Part shown: piece by piece, positions 8,175-16,283 of the stretch | How the letters are laid out: each line of letters begins with the position of its first letter | Numbering within the stretch: the stretch's first letter is position 1 | DNA from: Clostridia bacterium | Lineage (GTDB): Bacteria > Bacillota > Clostridia > Oscillospirales > Acutalibacteraceae | Length of the DNA stretch: 64,000 nt | NCBI GenBank assembly: GCA_017625835.1 | Contig: JAGAKF010000051.1 | Coordinates: 1-64,000, forward strand | Direction of reading: 5' to 3' | Notes under the pieces: model-generated | Databases searched by the model: none | The model's input: the letters and a program-made list of their open reading frames with translations, nothing else | What the model was told of the DNA's origin: nothing | Program-made: the position numbers and the translations under genes

Positions 8175-9695
8175 TTATTTTGACTTGGATGCAAGTGCTT
8201 CGTTTTCTTCGTGACGTTCTGCACGCATCTTTTCAAGATCCTTGTACATTTTTTCTTTTGTTTCGCCCTCAATATTGTACATCGTCTTGAGAATAACAGC
8301 CTTGAGCACGTTGCTGAGCGTATAGCCGAAGAGAAGGAATCCGAGAATCCACAGGCAGGTATTCATATAATCCGGCTTTGCCTGCATTGTCTCTACAAGG
8401 TTGCCTTTGCTTGATGACTCGTAGCCAACCCATGCAATCATAAACGGAACAATAAGCTCTCTTGCATAGTTGATTGCTTTATTTATCCAGTCAGGAATAA
8501 CACCCTGGATAGCTTCAATACGGTCGCCCGTCTGCCATTCAAGATAGTCATAGTACTCGACGTTGAAATGAGAGTTTGAAAGCTCCTGAACACCGATACC
8601 TACACCGAAGAGGAAGTAGAACACGTAGAAGAAAATACTCGTCCATCCTGAGAAGAACATAATTCCCATCTTGGCTTCCACAAAGCAGATTGCGAACAGG
8701 ATACCTGCTGAAACGAGTGAGTATGGTCCGCAGAATTTAAGAAGCTTTGTCGGCTCGTATTTTTTCGAAAGCTTTGTTGTTATAAGGTTACCCACAACGG
8801 TTCCGACAGCTGTCGGAAGAGTGAGAAGAAGATTCTTTGACGAACCGACGGTAATTGCTGCAAGGTATGTAGACATCTTACCGAGCATTGCAAAGTTGTT
8901 TACCCACTGCATATACTGGTATGCACGGTAGTTTCTATGCTTGAAGAGGGTGAAAAGAGTCTTTGAAATCTTGACTTTTTCGTTCTTCGGAAGCTCGATT
9001 CTTTCCTTACAGAAAAGACCGCACATAAGATTACCGAACAATGTAACTGCACCCGCAACGATACCGAGTGTCATATACATCTTGTTCTTATCATCACTGA
9101 AGAGACCGTAAACGAACGTTGCAATATATGCTCCGCCGTAACCGATGTAGTACGAAAGCTGCCATATGGTAGCAACAGTTTTCTTTTCCTTGGGATTCGG
9201 AGAGATAACCTGAGCCACATTCTGACCGAGGTTGTTGAATGCATTGAACACTGTCTGACAGCAGGCAATACCGTAACGGAAAAGCGTCATCTGCTGAACT
9301 GTCCAGCCTTCGGGAACGTAGAAATAGAATACTGTAAGCATAAAAATCGGCACGAGGCAGATTATGTACCACTGGCGGTATCTGCCCCAACGGCTTTTCC
9401 ACTTCTGGACAACGGTAGCAGAAATAAGACCGACTAATATACCGAGAACGGTTGTGAGAGTTGTCTGCAGGGCAAGAATTTTTGCGATTTCTTCCGCTTC
9501 TACACCTACGGGGCCATAGTACAATTCGTGAAGGAACGCTGTTGCAAGTGTACCCGTAAGAGTTGTTCCGAACATACCGCCGATACGCGCAAGCATAAGG
9601 CAGACATATTCGAAAGTTGTTATGTGCTTTCCGAATTCGGGAGAGAGTGCATTATCCGGTGCTATTGTCGCCGGATTCTTTTTCTTTGTTGGCAT
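8175..9695 (-). CDS. Glycoside-pentoside-hexuronide:cation symporter-type MFS transporter
   Basis: 506 residues with 12 predicted membrane helices. AGGAG lies 8 bases before the ATG. The cytoplasmic loop after helix 2 carries KWKSRWGRYRQWYI, the basic loop typical of the GPH/MFS-2 sugar symporters. Short charged N- and C-terminal tails. Probable role: uptake of a sugar or oligosaccharide with Na+ or H+. No glycosidase gene sits next to it on the same strand, so the substrate cannot be inferred from context. A second, longer transporter of similar type is encoded at 16284. Confidence 0.8.
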   Translation of the reverse strand: MPTKKKNPATIAPDNALSPEFGKHITTFEYVCLMLARIGGMFGTTLTGTLATAFLHELYYGPVGVEAEEIAKILALQTTLTTVLGILVGLISATVVQKWKSRWGRYRQWYIICLVPIFMLTVFYFYVPEGWTVQQMTLFRYGIACCQTVFNAFNNLGQNVAQVISPNPKEKKTVATIWQLSYYIGYGGAYIATFVYGLFSDDKNKMYMTLGIVAGAVTLFGNLMCGLFCKERIELPKNEKVKISKTLFTLFKHRNYRAYQYMQWVNNFAMLGKMSTYLAAITVGSSKNLLLTLPTAVGTVVGNLITTKLSKKYEPTKLLKFCGPYSLVSAGILFAICFVEAKMGIMFFSGWTSIFFYVFYFLFGVGIGVQELSNSHFNVEYYDYLEWQTGDRIEAIQGVIPDWINKAINYARELIVPFMIAWVGYESSSKGNLVETMQAKPDYMNTCLWILGFLLFGYTLSNVLKAVILKTMYNIEGETKEKMYKDLEKMRAERHEENEALASKSK

Positions 9696-9890
9696 CAGAT
9701 CATCTCCTGTTTTTTTGTTATAAGAATAATATCACGAATCCAATAAAAAAACAAGCAAAATTAACGCATCAGTATAAAACCCTTCTTTTATATCGCACGA
9801 AGCGCTGATACGCACCGCACAAGCTGTTTTTAATAAAATTTTAACGGATAATTAATTTTCTCAAAAACTATTTATTGTTTAATCCGGTTA

Positions 9891-9899
9891 TGATATAAT
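9891..9899 (+). promoter_or_regulatory. Extended -10 element upstream of the LiaF-like gene
   Basis: TGATATAAT is an extended -10 (TG, one base, TATAAT) 80 bases before the start codon. No good -35 is seen at 17 bases, so this may be a promoter that depends on the extended -10. Confidence 0.4.
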
Positions 9900-9978
9900 T
9901 TTTGTACGGAAGATGAGTTTGCATCCATCTGTTTTGATTCTGCTATACCCTATCCTTCAAACGAAATGAGGTAATTTT

Positions 9979-10656
9979 ATGAAAAACACAAAGAAAATTC
10001 TTGGTGGTGTTGCCATTATTGCGGCAGGCGTACTGTTTGCATTAAACGCATTGGATATTATAAACTTCAGCATATTTTTTGACGGTTGGTGGACACTGTT
10101 CATCATTGTCCCCTGTGCGGCAGGACTGATCACCCAGCAGGAAAAAACAGGAAACCTTATCGGCTTACTGCTCGGTGTGTTTTTACTGTTGTGCTGTCAG
10201 GATGTTTTAAGTTTTTCACTTCTTTGGAAGCTTCTTCTGCCTGCAATTATTGTAATAATCGGTGTTAAAATGGTCTTTTCCGGCTTCTTTAACAACAAAG
10301 CTACCGAAATTTTTTCCACAATGAAACAGGACGGCAAAAACCCCGTAACGGGTTGCGCAGCTTTTTCCGGCTGTGACCTCAATTTTGACAACGAAATATT
10401 TGAAGGAGCAGAGCTCACTGCTGCATTCGGAGGCGTCGAATGTGACCTTCGCAATGCAATTATAAACAAAGACTGTGCAATTCACGTTTCTGCCATTTTC
10501 GGAGGAATTGATATTCTTGTTCCCGATTATGTTAACGTTAAATCCAACACAACAAGTATCTTCGGCGGTGTATCCAACAAAACATCCGCAAACAAAAACG
10601 CTCCGACAATTTACATCAGCGGAACTTGTATGTTCGGAGGAGTTGAAGTAAAATGA
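9979..10656 (+). CDS. LiaF/DUF5668-like membrane protein
   Basis: 225 residues. Four hydrophobic helices fill residues 1-100 (for example ILGGVAIIAAGVLFALNAL and LLLPAIIVIIGVKMVF). The second half is a strand-rich domain with repeated FGG motifs (AAFGGVECDLRN, IFGGIDILVP, IFGGVS, MFGGVEV), the parallel beta-roll of the LiaF C-terminal domain. LiaF proteins hold the LiaRS cell-envelope stress system in check in bacilli; no liaR or liaS is present here, so the role is probably envelope sensing with an unlinked partner. It overlaps the next gene by 4 bases (ATGA). Confidence 0.75.
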   Translation: MKNTKKILGGVAIIAAGVLFALNALDIINFSIFFDGWWTLFIIVPCAAGLITQQEKTGNLIGLLLGVFLLLCCQDVLSFSLLWKLLLPAIIVIIGVKMVFSGFFNNKATEIFSTMKQDGKNPVTGCAAFSGCDLNFDNEIFEGAELTAAFGGVECDLRNAIINKDCAIHVSAIFGGIDILVPDYVNVKSNTTSIFGGVSNKTSANKNAPTIYISGTCMFGGVEVK

Positions 10657-11453
10657 CAACATTTCAGAAAACTGTCAAATACGCCGCAATGGCATTGGCA
10701 ATCTTTCTTTCAATCAGCATTGTCAGCGGTATAGTGGACGTCCTCGCTATATTTACAAGAGTCTATGAAAGCGATGCTGTTTTGGATGAAACCACAAAAT
10801 ATTCGGTTTCTTCTGAAATAACTGACCTCAAGGTAAATATAAAAGCTGCTGATTTTACAATTAAACGCGGCGATACCTTTACCGTTGAGAGCAATTTAAA
10901 AAACCTGAAAATTTCTGAAAAAAACGGTACATTGGAGCTCAAAGAGAAGAAAAAGGCAAGCGTTCTTTATAACGGTGCGGTACTTATCCTGTATATTCCG
11001 GATAGTGTGACTTTCAATAAAGCAGAAATCACTACGGGAGCAGGAAAGTTTACCGTTGACGGTATGTCGGCAGAAAATCTTGCGCTCTCTCTCGGCGCAG
11101 GAGATGTTGAGCTCAATTCGCTCAACTCCACATCATTTACAGACATTGACGGCGGTGCAGGAAGAATAACAATTAAAAACAGTTCTTTCCGTGATGTGGA
11201 TCTTGATATGGGCGTCGGTCAGCTCAACTTCAACGCTTCCGTATTTGGCGACGGTAACTTTAATCTTGGTGTAGGCGAAGCCAACCTTTCTTTCATCGGC
11301 AACGAAGAAGATTATTCTACGGATATCGACAAAGGTATCGGCAGTATCAGCGTAAACGGCAGAAACATTACAGAATACGAAACTCACGGAGGCAAACTTG
11401 GCAATATTGAAATCGACGGCGGTGTCGGTACAGTTAACATGAATTTCATATGA
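10653..11453 (+). CDS. DUF4097-type beta-helical surface protein
   Basis: 266 residues. One N-terminal hydrophobic segment (residues 9-32) and an extracellular domain of short repeated strands: GAGKFTVDGMS, GAGDVELNSLN, GAGRITIKNSS, GVGQLNFNAS, GVGEANLSF, GVGTVNMNF. This G-[AV]-G-x(5) ladder is the DUF4097 beta-helix. Its start overlaps the LiaF-like gene (ATGA), so the two are translated together and probably work as one membrane unit in envelope stress; that is inference from the family and the coupling. A strong terminator follows. Confidence 0.75.
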   Translation: MTTFQKTVKYAAMALAIFLSISIVSGIVDVLAIFTRVYESDAVLDETTKYSVSSEITDLKVNIKAADFTIKRGDTFTVESNLKNLKISEKNGTLELKEKKKASVLYNGAVLILYIPDSVTFNKAEITTGAGKFTVDGMSAENLALSLGAGDVELNSLNSTSFTDIDGGAGRITIKNSSFRDVDLDMGVGQLNFNASVFGDGNFNLGVGEANLSFIGNEEDYSTDIDKGIGSISVNGRNITEYETHGGKLGNIEIDGGVGTVNMNFI

Positions 11454-11464
11454 CTTTCCCTATC

Positions 11465-11505
11465 AGGCAACCTGAAACAAAACTTCAGGTTGCCGTTTTA
11501 TTTTT
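11465..11505 (+). terminator. Rho-independent terminator
   Basis: Stem GGCAACCTGAA / TTCAGGTTGCC with tail GTTTTATTTTTT. Confidence 0.8.
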
Positions 11506-11539
11506 TGTGCTTAAAAATAATAATTATTTGGTTAAAACA

Positions 11540-11591
11540 TTGACAAAGTTTACGTTTATCAATTGACATTGTGAAAAATTTATTTTATTAT
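11540..11591 (+). promoter_or_regulatory. Strong promoter of the flavin reductase gene, with a duplicated TTGACA
   Basis: TTGACA at 11563-11568, a 17-base spacer and TATTAT at 11586-11591: close to consensus. A second TTGACA lies 23 bases upstream (11540-11545). The copy could be part of a regulator site or an alternative -35. Confidence 0.7.
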
Positions 11592-11631
11592 ATTTATGTA
11601 TGAAATTTTACACTAAAAAGGAAGTGTTTTA

Positions 11632-13695
11632 ATGGACAAACAGTACGAAGCTTTATTTACCCCCTGGAAGATCGGTAACGTAGAAATCAAGAACAGAATC
11701 GTTATGTGTCCCATGGGCGGTACATCTTTGTTCGGCTGGTTCGAACTCGGCGGTTGTCACTTTGACAAGGAAGCTGCAAAGCTTTTCCTCGAAAGAGCTA
11801 ACAACAATGTTGGTCTTATCATTCCCGGTATCGCACCGCTTCGCGATACATTCTGGGGCAAGTGGCTCTGGCAGAACCCGAAGATGTTCGAAGACCTTAA
11901 AGAATTTATGGACGAGCTCCACAAGACAGGCGCAAAGCTCTTCATTCAGCTTACTGCAGGTATGGGCAGAAGCTGGGCTATTACCGAGCTCGTTGCTCCT
12001 CTTCATAAAAATAAGTTTACACGCGCTCTCATCAAGCCTATTCTTGATACATCACACGAGTTGGCTTCTCCGAGCGAACAGCCCTCACGTTGGGCTCACG
12101 ACATCATCTGCCCCGAAATGACAAAGCATCAGATCCACGAGATCATCGAAGCTTTCGCAAAGACAGCTAAGCTTTGCCGCGATGCAGGTGTTGACGGCGT
12201 TGAAGTTCACGCTGTTCACGAAGGTTACCTTCTTGACCAGTTCTCAATCGAATTCTTCAACAAGCGTACTGACGAATACGGCGGAAGCTTTGAAAACAGA
12301 TACCGTTTCGCAGTTGAAGTTGTTAAGGCAATCAAGGAAGCTTGCGGTAACGATTTCCCCGTATCTCTCCGTTACTCAGTTGAGTCAAAGATGAAGGGCT
12401 TCTGCGAAGGCGCAATGCCCGGTGAAGATTACAAGGAAGTCGGCCGTGCAATGCCTGAATCAGAGAAGGCTGCAAAGTACCTTCAGGATGCAGGTTACGA
12501 TATGCTCAACGCTGACAACGGTACATACGACTCTTGGTACTGGGCACATCCGCCGATGTATATGCCTCAGAACTGTAACCTTGAGGACGTTGCTCATATC
12601 AAGAAGTTTGTTGACATTCCTGTTGTCTGCGCAGGCCGTATGGAACCCGATGTAGGTGCTAAGGCTGTTGCAGAAGGCAAGATCGACGGTGTCGGTGTTG
12701 CACGTCAGTTCCTTGCTGACCCCGAATGGATCACAAAGCTTATTGAAGACAGAGTTGAGGACATCAAGCCTTGTATCTGCTGTCACTCAGGCTGCTTCAA
12801 CTTCTCATCTTCAAAGGGTCATGCTAATACTCAGGACCTCCTTGACACAATGGGTCTTTCACGTTGCGCAATCAACCCGAAGACAATGCAGTCCAAGAAG
12901 TACAAGATCGTTCCCGCTAAGAAGCAGAAGAAAATCGCTGTTATCGGTGGCGGTATCGGCGGTATGGAAGCTGCAATCGTTTGCGCACAGCGTGGCCATA
13001 AGGTTGACCTTTACGAAAAGAGCGACAAGCTCGGCGGTGTATTCATCGCAGCAGCTGCTCCGTCATATAAGGAAAAAGACCGTGACCTTATCGCATGGTA
13101 CAACCGTGAGGTTAAGCGTTACGATGCAATCAAGATTCATATGAATTCCGAAATCAAGGATATCGCTTCTCTCGGTGCTGACGAAGTTATCGTTGCTACA
13201 GGTTCTGTTGCAAACAAGATCCCTGTTCCCGGTGCTGACAAGGCAATCGAAGCTGTTGACTTCCTTCTCGGCAACAAGACAGTTGGTGACAACGTTGTTG
13301 TTGTCGGCGGCGGTCTTACAGGATGCGAAATCGCATACGAGCTTTATCTCCAGGGCAAGAACCCGACAATCGTTGAGATGCAGGATGACCTTATCACAAC
13401 TCCGGGTGTTGCTCTTGCAAACACAAGCTTCCTTCGTGACTTCTTCAAGACAAACAAGGTTCCCGTATACCTTGAGACAAAGACAACTGAAATCCGCGAT
13501 AACGGCGTTACAATCGCAACTAAGGACGGCAAGAAGATTGACGTTCCCGCTGACAACGTTATCCTTTCAGTCGGTTACAGACCTGCTCCCCTTGCTCCGA
13601 AAGCAAAGCACGTTCACGTTATCGGTGACGCAGCTAAGGTCGGCAACCTCAGAACAGTTATCTGGGGCGCTTGGGACGTTGCAATGAAGCTGTAA
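11632..13695 (+). CDS. NADH:flavin oxidoreductase / 2,4-dienoyl-CoA reductase-type enzyme (old yellow enzyme with 4Fe-4S and FAD domains)
   Basis: 687 residues, preceded by AAAAAGGAAG. Domain 1 (1-370) is an FMN-binding TIM barrel of old yellow enzyme type, opening with LFTPWKIGNVEIKNRIV and carrying DGVEVHAVHEGYLLDQF. A 4Fe-4S site follows: Cys381, Cys384, Cys388 and a late Cys412, a wider last gap than in E. coli FadH. Domain 2 has two dinucleotide folds, IGGGIGGMEAA (about 437) and VVGGGLTGCE. Family members reduce activated C=C bonds (dienoyl-CoA, bile-acid enones, plant enoates) with NAD(P)H. Highly biased codons and a near-consensus promoter point to strong expression. Substrate unknown. 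Confidence 0.85.
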   Translation: MDKQYEALFTPWKIGNVEIKNRIVMCPMGGTSLFGWFELGGCHFDKEAAKLFLERANNNVGLIIPGIAPLRDTFWGKWLWQNPKMFEDLKEFMDELHKTGAKLFIQLTAGMGRSWAITELVAPLHKNKFTRALIKPILDTSHELASPSEQPSRWAHDIICPEMTKHQIHEIIEAFAKTAKLCRDAGVDGVEVHAVHEGYLLDQFSIEFFNKRTDEYGGSFENRYRFAVEVVKAIKEACGNDFPVSLRYSVESKMKGFCEGAMPGEDYKEVGRAMPESEKAAKYLQDAGYDMLNADNGTYDSWYWAHPPMYMPQNCNLEDVAHIKKFVDIPVVCAGRMEPDVGAKAVAEGKIDGVGVARQFLADPEWITKLIEDRVEDIKPCICCHSGCFNFSSSKGHANTQDLLDTMGLSRCAINPKTMQSKKYKIVPAKKQKKIAVIGGGIGGMEAAIVCAQRGHKVDLYEKSDKLGGVFIAAAAPSYKEKDRDLIAWYNREVKRYDAIKIHMNSEIKDIASLGADEVIVATGSVANKIPVPGADKAIEAVDFLLGNKTVGDNVVVVGGGLTGCEIAYELYLQGKNPTIVEMQDDLITTPGVALANTSFLRDFFKTNKVPVYLETKTTEIRDNGVTIATKDGKKIDVPADNVILSVGYRPAPLAPKAKHVHVIGDAAKVGNLRTVIWGAWDVAMKL

Positions 13696-13707
13696 TTTAA
13701 TATTTCT

Positions 13708-13745
13708 GTGGCTTGAAATCAACTGGTTTCAAGCCACTTTTACTT
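13708..13745 (+). terminator. Rho-independent terminator
   Basis: 11-bp perfect stem GTGGCTTGAAA / TTTCAAGCCAC with tail TTTTACTTCTTT. Confidence 0.8.
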
Positions 13746-13805
13746 CTTTATTTCTGAAACAGAATATGGTATAATTAACTTATCAGATTAAATGGAGGCA
13801 AAACT

Positions 13806-14051
13806 ATGATGTACTTAGCTATTTGTGCATTTTTTACTCTCCCCATTGTTTCGGTCATTTATTTCATCGTAAGCACAGTCGGTTACCGCTCTGCATTAAA
13901 GAAAAACAAACAAACCCCTGACACATACAGCGCGGAAGAAATGAAATCGCGCAAAAGAAATTTTATAATTTCAACTTGCCTTGCAACATTTATGGTTGTT
14001 TCCTCAGTTTCTATTGTTGCCTTGTTTTATATCGGCATCGCCTATATGTGA
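13806..14051 (+). CDS. Small membrane protein of unknown function
   Basis: 81 residues, with GGAGG 8 bases before the start. Two hydrophobic helices (about 3-25 and 53-77) flank a short polar loop containing KKNKQTPDTYSAEEMKSRKR. No family is recognised. It is first in a tight three-gene unit with a 46-residue membrane protein and a PstS-like protein (gaps of 10 bases and 1 base), so it probably serves that protein's export, assembly or signalling. Confidence 0.6.
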   Translation: MMYLAICAFFTLPIVSVIYFIVSTVGYRSALKKNKQTPDTYSAEEMKSRKRNFIISTCLATFMVVSSVSIVALFYIGIAYM

Positions 14052-14061
14052 GGTGGTCAAA

Positions 14062-14202
14062 ATGACAGAACGAACATATTTCAGAATTCTGATAGCAATC
14101 ATTGCGGTCTGTGTCGTGCTGACAGTTGCACATCTGATGTATGATTTTTATGCATATCAGCACTGCTCAATAATTCATTTCATCGCAAAGGAGCTGTGGT
14201 GA
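14062..14202 (+). CDS. 46-residue single-pass membrane protein
   Basis: The ATG at 14062 has GAGGTGG 6 bases before it. One hydrophobic helix (residues 8-30, ILIAIIAVCVVLTVAHLM) is followed by a short tail with Tyr, His and Cys. No family is recognised. Only one base separates its stop codon from the next ATG, so translation is probably coupled to the PstS-like gene. Confidence 0.6.
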   Translation: MTERTYFRILIAIIAVCVVLTVAHLMYDFYAYQHCSIIHFIAKELW

Positions 14203-14203
14203 T

Positions 14204-15190
14204 ATGAAAAAGGCAAAACAATTTCTCTCAATCATTCTTGTTATCGCACTTTTTGCAACATTCAATTTAGGTGTTTACTCGTTGCTGACTGTCCGCCTTT
14301 CGAACAATTTCAGCGGTACATCGCAGTCGAAAATGATTGACGTCAGCCGTTATCTTCCGCACGAAGACGATTCAGACCTGGCACAGATTGATTCTTCTTT
14401 TAAGCTGACAGACAATCTGCCAGTACTTGACGGTGCTGCTGCGTTAGTCCCTGTTTATGCGTCAATTATTAATGCGGTTTACCCCGAAGGCTCAGTTACA
14501 TATCAGGGCGGAAAATTTTCCGACGATAATTTTTACGGAGAAAACTTTGCCGAGGACAGCAAGATGCAATACAAAAACACCGTCCGCGGTTATCAGGCAA
14601 TCGTTGACGGGACAACAGATATTCTCTTCTGCGCCGCTCCCTCTGCGGAACAGAAGCAGTATGCCGAAGAAAAGGGCGTTGAGCTTGTCTACGTCCCTGT
14701 CGGACTTGAGGCTTTCGTTTTTTTCGTCAATAACAACAATCCCGTGAACAATCTGACCGTCGAACAAGTCAGGGATATTTACGGCGGAAAATACAAAAAC
14801 TGGGCTGACGTCGGCGGTGCTGACAGGGTGATAAATCCCGTAACCCGAATGCAGGGAAGCGGAAGCCAATCCGCGATGGATTCCTTTATGGGGGAACGTG
14901 AAATCGCACCGAAATCTCCCCTCGCCTTCACGGGAGGCGCAATCGGCTTTTCATTCAGATACTATATGGACGGTATTGTCGGCAACAAGGGAGTTAAGAT
15001 GCTTTCGCTGAACGGTGTTTATCCGAGCGCGGAAAATATCCGTAACAAAAGCTATCCCGTCGTCGCACAGTTTTATGCAATTTACCGTGCAGACAATGAA
15101 AACGAAAATATCCCCGTGCTTATCGACTGGATTCTTTCCGACGAAGGACAGAACCTTATCGAAAAAAGCGGTTATGTCAGAATTAATTAA
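14204..15190 (+). CDS. PstS-like phosphate-binding protein (substrate-binding protein fold), without transporter genes
   Basis: 328 residues. The N-terminal hydrophobic segment (7-30) has no lipobox Cys, so the protein is secreted or stays anchored. The body is a type II periplasmic-binding-protein fold: DGAAALVPVYASIINAVYP, GTTDILFCAAPSAEQK, LTVEQVRDIYGGKYKNWADV and MQGSGSQSAMDSFMG match the phosphate-binding loops of PstS. No pstC, pstA or pstB follows; a terminator comes 17 bases after the stop. It may feed an unlinked Pst transporter, or sense or bind phosphate-like ligands with its two mini membrane proteins. Its ribosome binding site (GGAGCTG) lies in the preceding gene. Confidence 0.75.
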   Translation: MKKAKQFLSIILVIALFATFNLGVYSLLTVRLSNNFSGTSQSKMIDVSRYLPHEDDSDLAQIDSSFKLTDNLPVLDGAAALVPVYASIINAVYPEGSVTYQGGKFSDDNFYGENFAEDSKMQYKNTVRGYQAIVDGTTDILFCAAPSAEQKQYAEEKGVELVYVPVGLEAFVFFVNNNNPVNNLTVEQVRDIYGGKYKNWADVGGADRVINPVTRMQGSGSQSAMDSFMGEREIAPKSPLAFTGGAIGFSFRYYMDGIVGNKGVKMLSLNGVYPSAENIRNKSYPVVAQFYAIYRADNENENIPVLIDWILSDEGQNLIEKSGYVRIN

Positions 15191-15206
15191 ATCAGCCGTA
15201 AAACTG

Positions 15207-15239
15207 AGTGGCCTGATTTTTCAGGTCACTTTTCTTTTT
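15207..15239 (+). terminator. Rho-independent terminator
   Basis: 10-bp stem AGTGGCCTGA / TCAGGTCACT (one G-U) and a U-rich tail. Confidence 0.75.
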
Positions 15240-15256
15240 GTGCGGAATATTGAAGA

Positions 15257-15285
15257 TTGTATTCCTTGTCTTTTTGTGGTAGAAT
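15257..15285 (+). promoter_or_regulatory. Probable promoter of the glycan cluster
   Basis: TTGTAT (15257-15262), a 17-base spacer, and TAGAAT (15280-15285) with an extended TGG before the -10. The first gene starts 24 bases later. Confidence 0.5.
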
Positions 15286-15308
15286 GAACAGTAACAGAAG
15301 GTGATTAT

Positions 15309-16262
15309 ATGCACAACATTACATTCAACGAATTCGTAAATACAGAATTTACACTTTACGAAGGCAATCCGATTATCCGCAACCCCTTGAACAGCTTTGT
15401 TGTCGCTGACCCGAGCGTTCTTACTCCCGACGTTTCACACGACGGAAAGTGGCATATGTTCTGCCATACTTTTATGGGCGTTTACCGCTATGACAGCGAA
15501 GACGGAATCAACTTTTCAAAACCCGTAAAGATTGTTCCGAGGGCAATGCGACCGAATATCAACCGTATCAACGGAAGATATTATCTTTTTTATGAGCACA
15601 CTAAACCGCTTATCGGCAACGCACTGACCATCGTCGGTGGAAAATGGAAATCCGAAGTTTACTGCACCGAGTCTGACAATCTTACGGACTGGTCGACACC
15701 TTACCTCGTTCTCAGAAGTACACGCCCTTTCGAAAAGGACAGTAACGGGCAGAACCTGTCAAATCCGTTCCTTCTCAAAATCGACGATACATACCGTCTT
15801 TATTATTCCTGCGGTCAGACCTTCATCAAAGACTGCGGTTTCTGCGAGCCGACACACATCAGCTTTGCGGAAAGCAAAAACATTTCTGACGGATATATTG
15901 CACGTACAAAACCGATCATCAGCCCCGATAAGAATATTCCGTACCTCAACCTTTGTTCAGGATGCCTTAAGGTTTACCGCCTTGCGGACTGCTACATCGG
16001 ACTTCAGAACGGACTTTTTGAAGAAGACGGCAAAAGTCATTCGGCAATTATGCTTCTTCGTTCGGACGACGGCATTAATTTTGAATTCGTCAAACCGTTT
16101 CTTGTTCCGCAGAAATGCGGTAGCAACAACTGGATGGCACAGTACGTTTATGCCTGCTGCCTTACAAACTACAACGGCAAATTAAGACTTTACTTCAACG
16201 CCCGAAATGTTTCAAACAACATCACGGGCAGAGAGTGCATCGGCATTTACGAATCAAAATAA
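15309..16262 (+). CDS. Five-bladed beta-propeller glycoside hydrolase-like protein (GH43/GH32/GH130 superfamily)
   Basis: 317 residues with no signal peptide. Blade motifs typical of the clan are NPIIRNPLNSFVVADPSVL (a likely catalytic Asp), GKWHMFCHTFMG, GRYYLFYEHT, DTYRLYYSCGQ and GKLRLYFNARN. The sub-family cannot be set by eye; it is distinct from the GH130 protein at 21434. Probable role: intracellular hydrolysis or phosphorolysis of imported oligosaccharides, since the next gene, 21 bases downstream, encodes a sugar-type transporter. The two form an operon closed by a terminator at 18435. Confidence 0.7.
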   Translation: MHNITFNEFVNTEFTLYEGNPIIRNPLNSFVVADPSVLTPDVSHDGKWHMFCHTFMGVYRYDSEDGINFSKPVKIVPRAMRPNINRINGRYYLFYEHTKPLIGNALTIVGGKWKSEVYCTESDNLTDWSTPYLVLRSTRPFEKDSNGQNLSNPFLLKIDDTYRLYYSCGQTFIKDCGFCEPTHISFAESKNISDGYIARTKPIISPDKNIPYLNLCSGCLKVYRLADCYIGLQNGLFEEDGKSHSAIMLLRSDDGINFEFVKPFLVPQKCGSNNWMAQYVYACCLTNYNGKLRLYFNARNVSNNITGRECIGIYESK

Positions 16263-16283
16263 ATTTTTTCGGAGAGTGATTCT

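Noticed and set aside
9911..9967. 18-codon leader-like frame before the LiaF-like gene
   Set aside because: The only purine-rich stretch touches the ATG directly, leaving no spacing for ribosome binding.
12182..13687. Long +2/+3 frames inside the flavin reductase gene
   Set aside because: Ser/Leu/Arg-rich shadows caused by strong codon bias of the true gene; no start signals.
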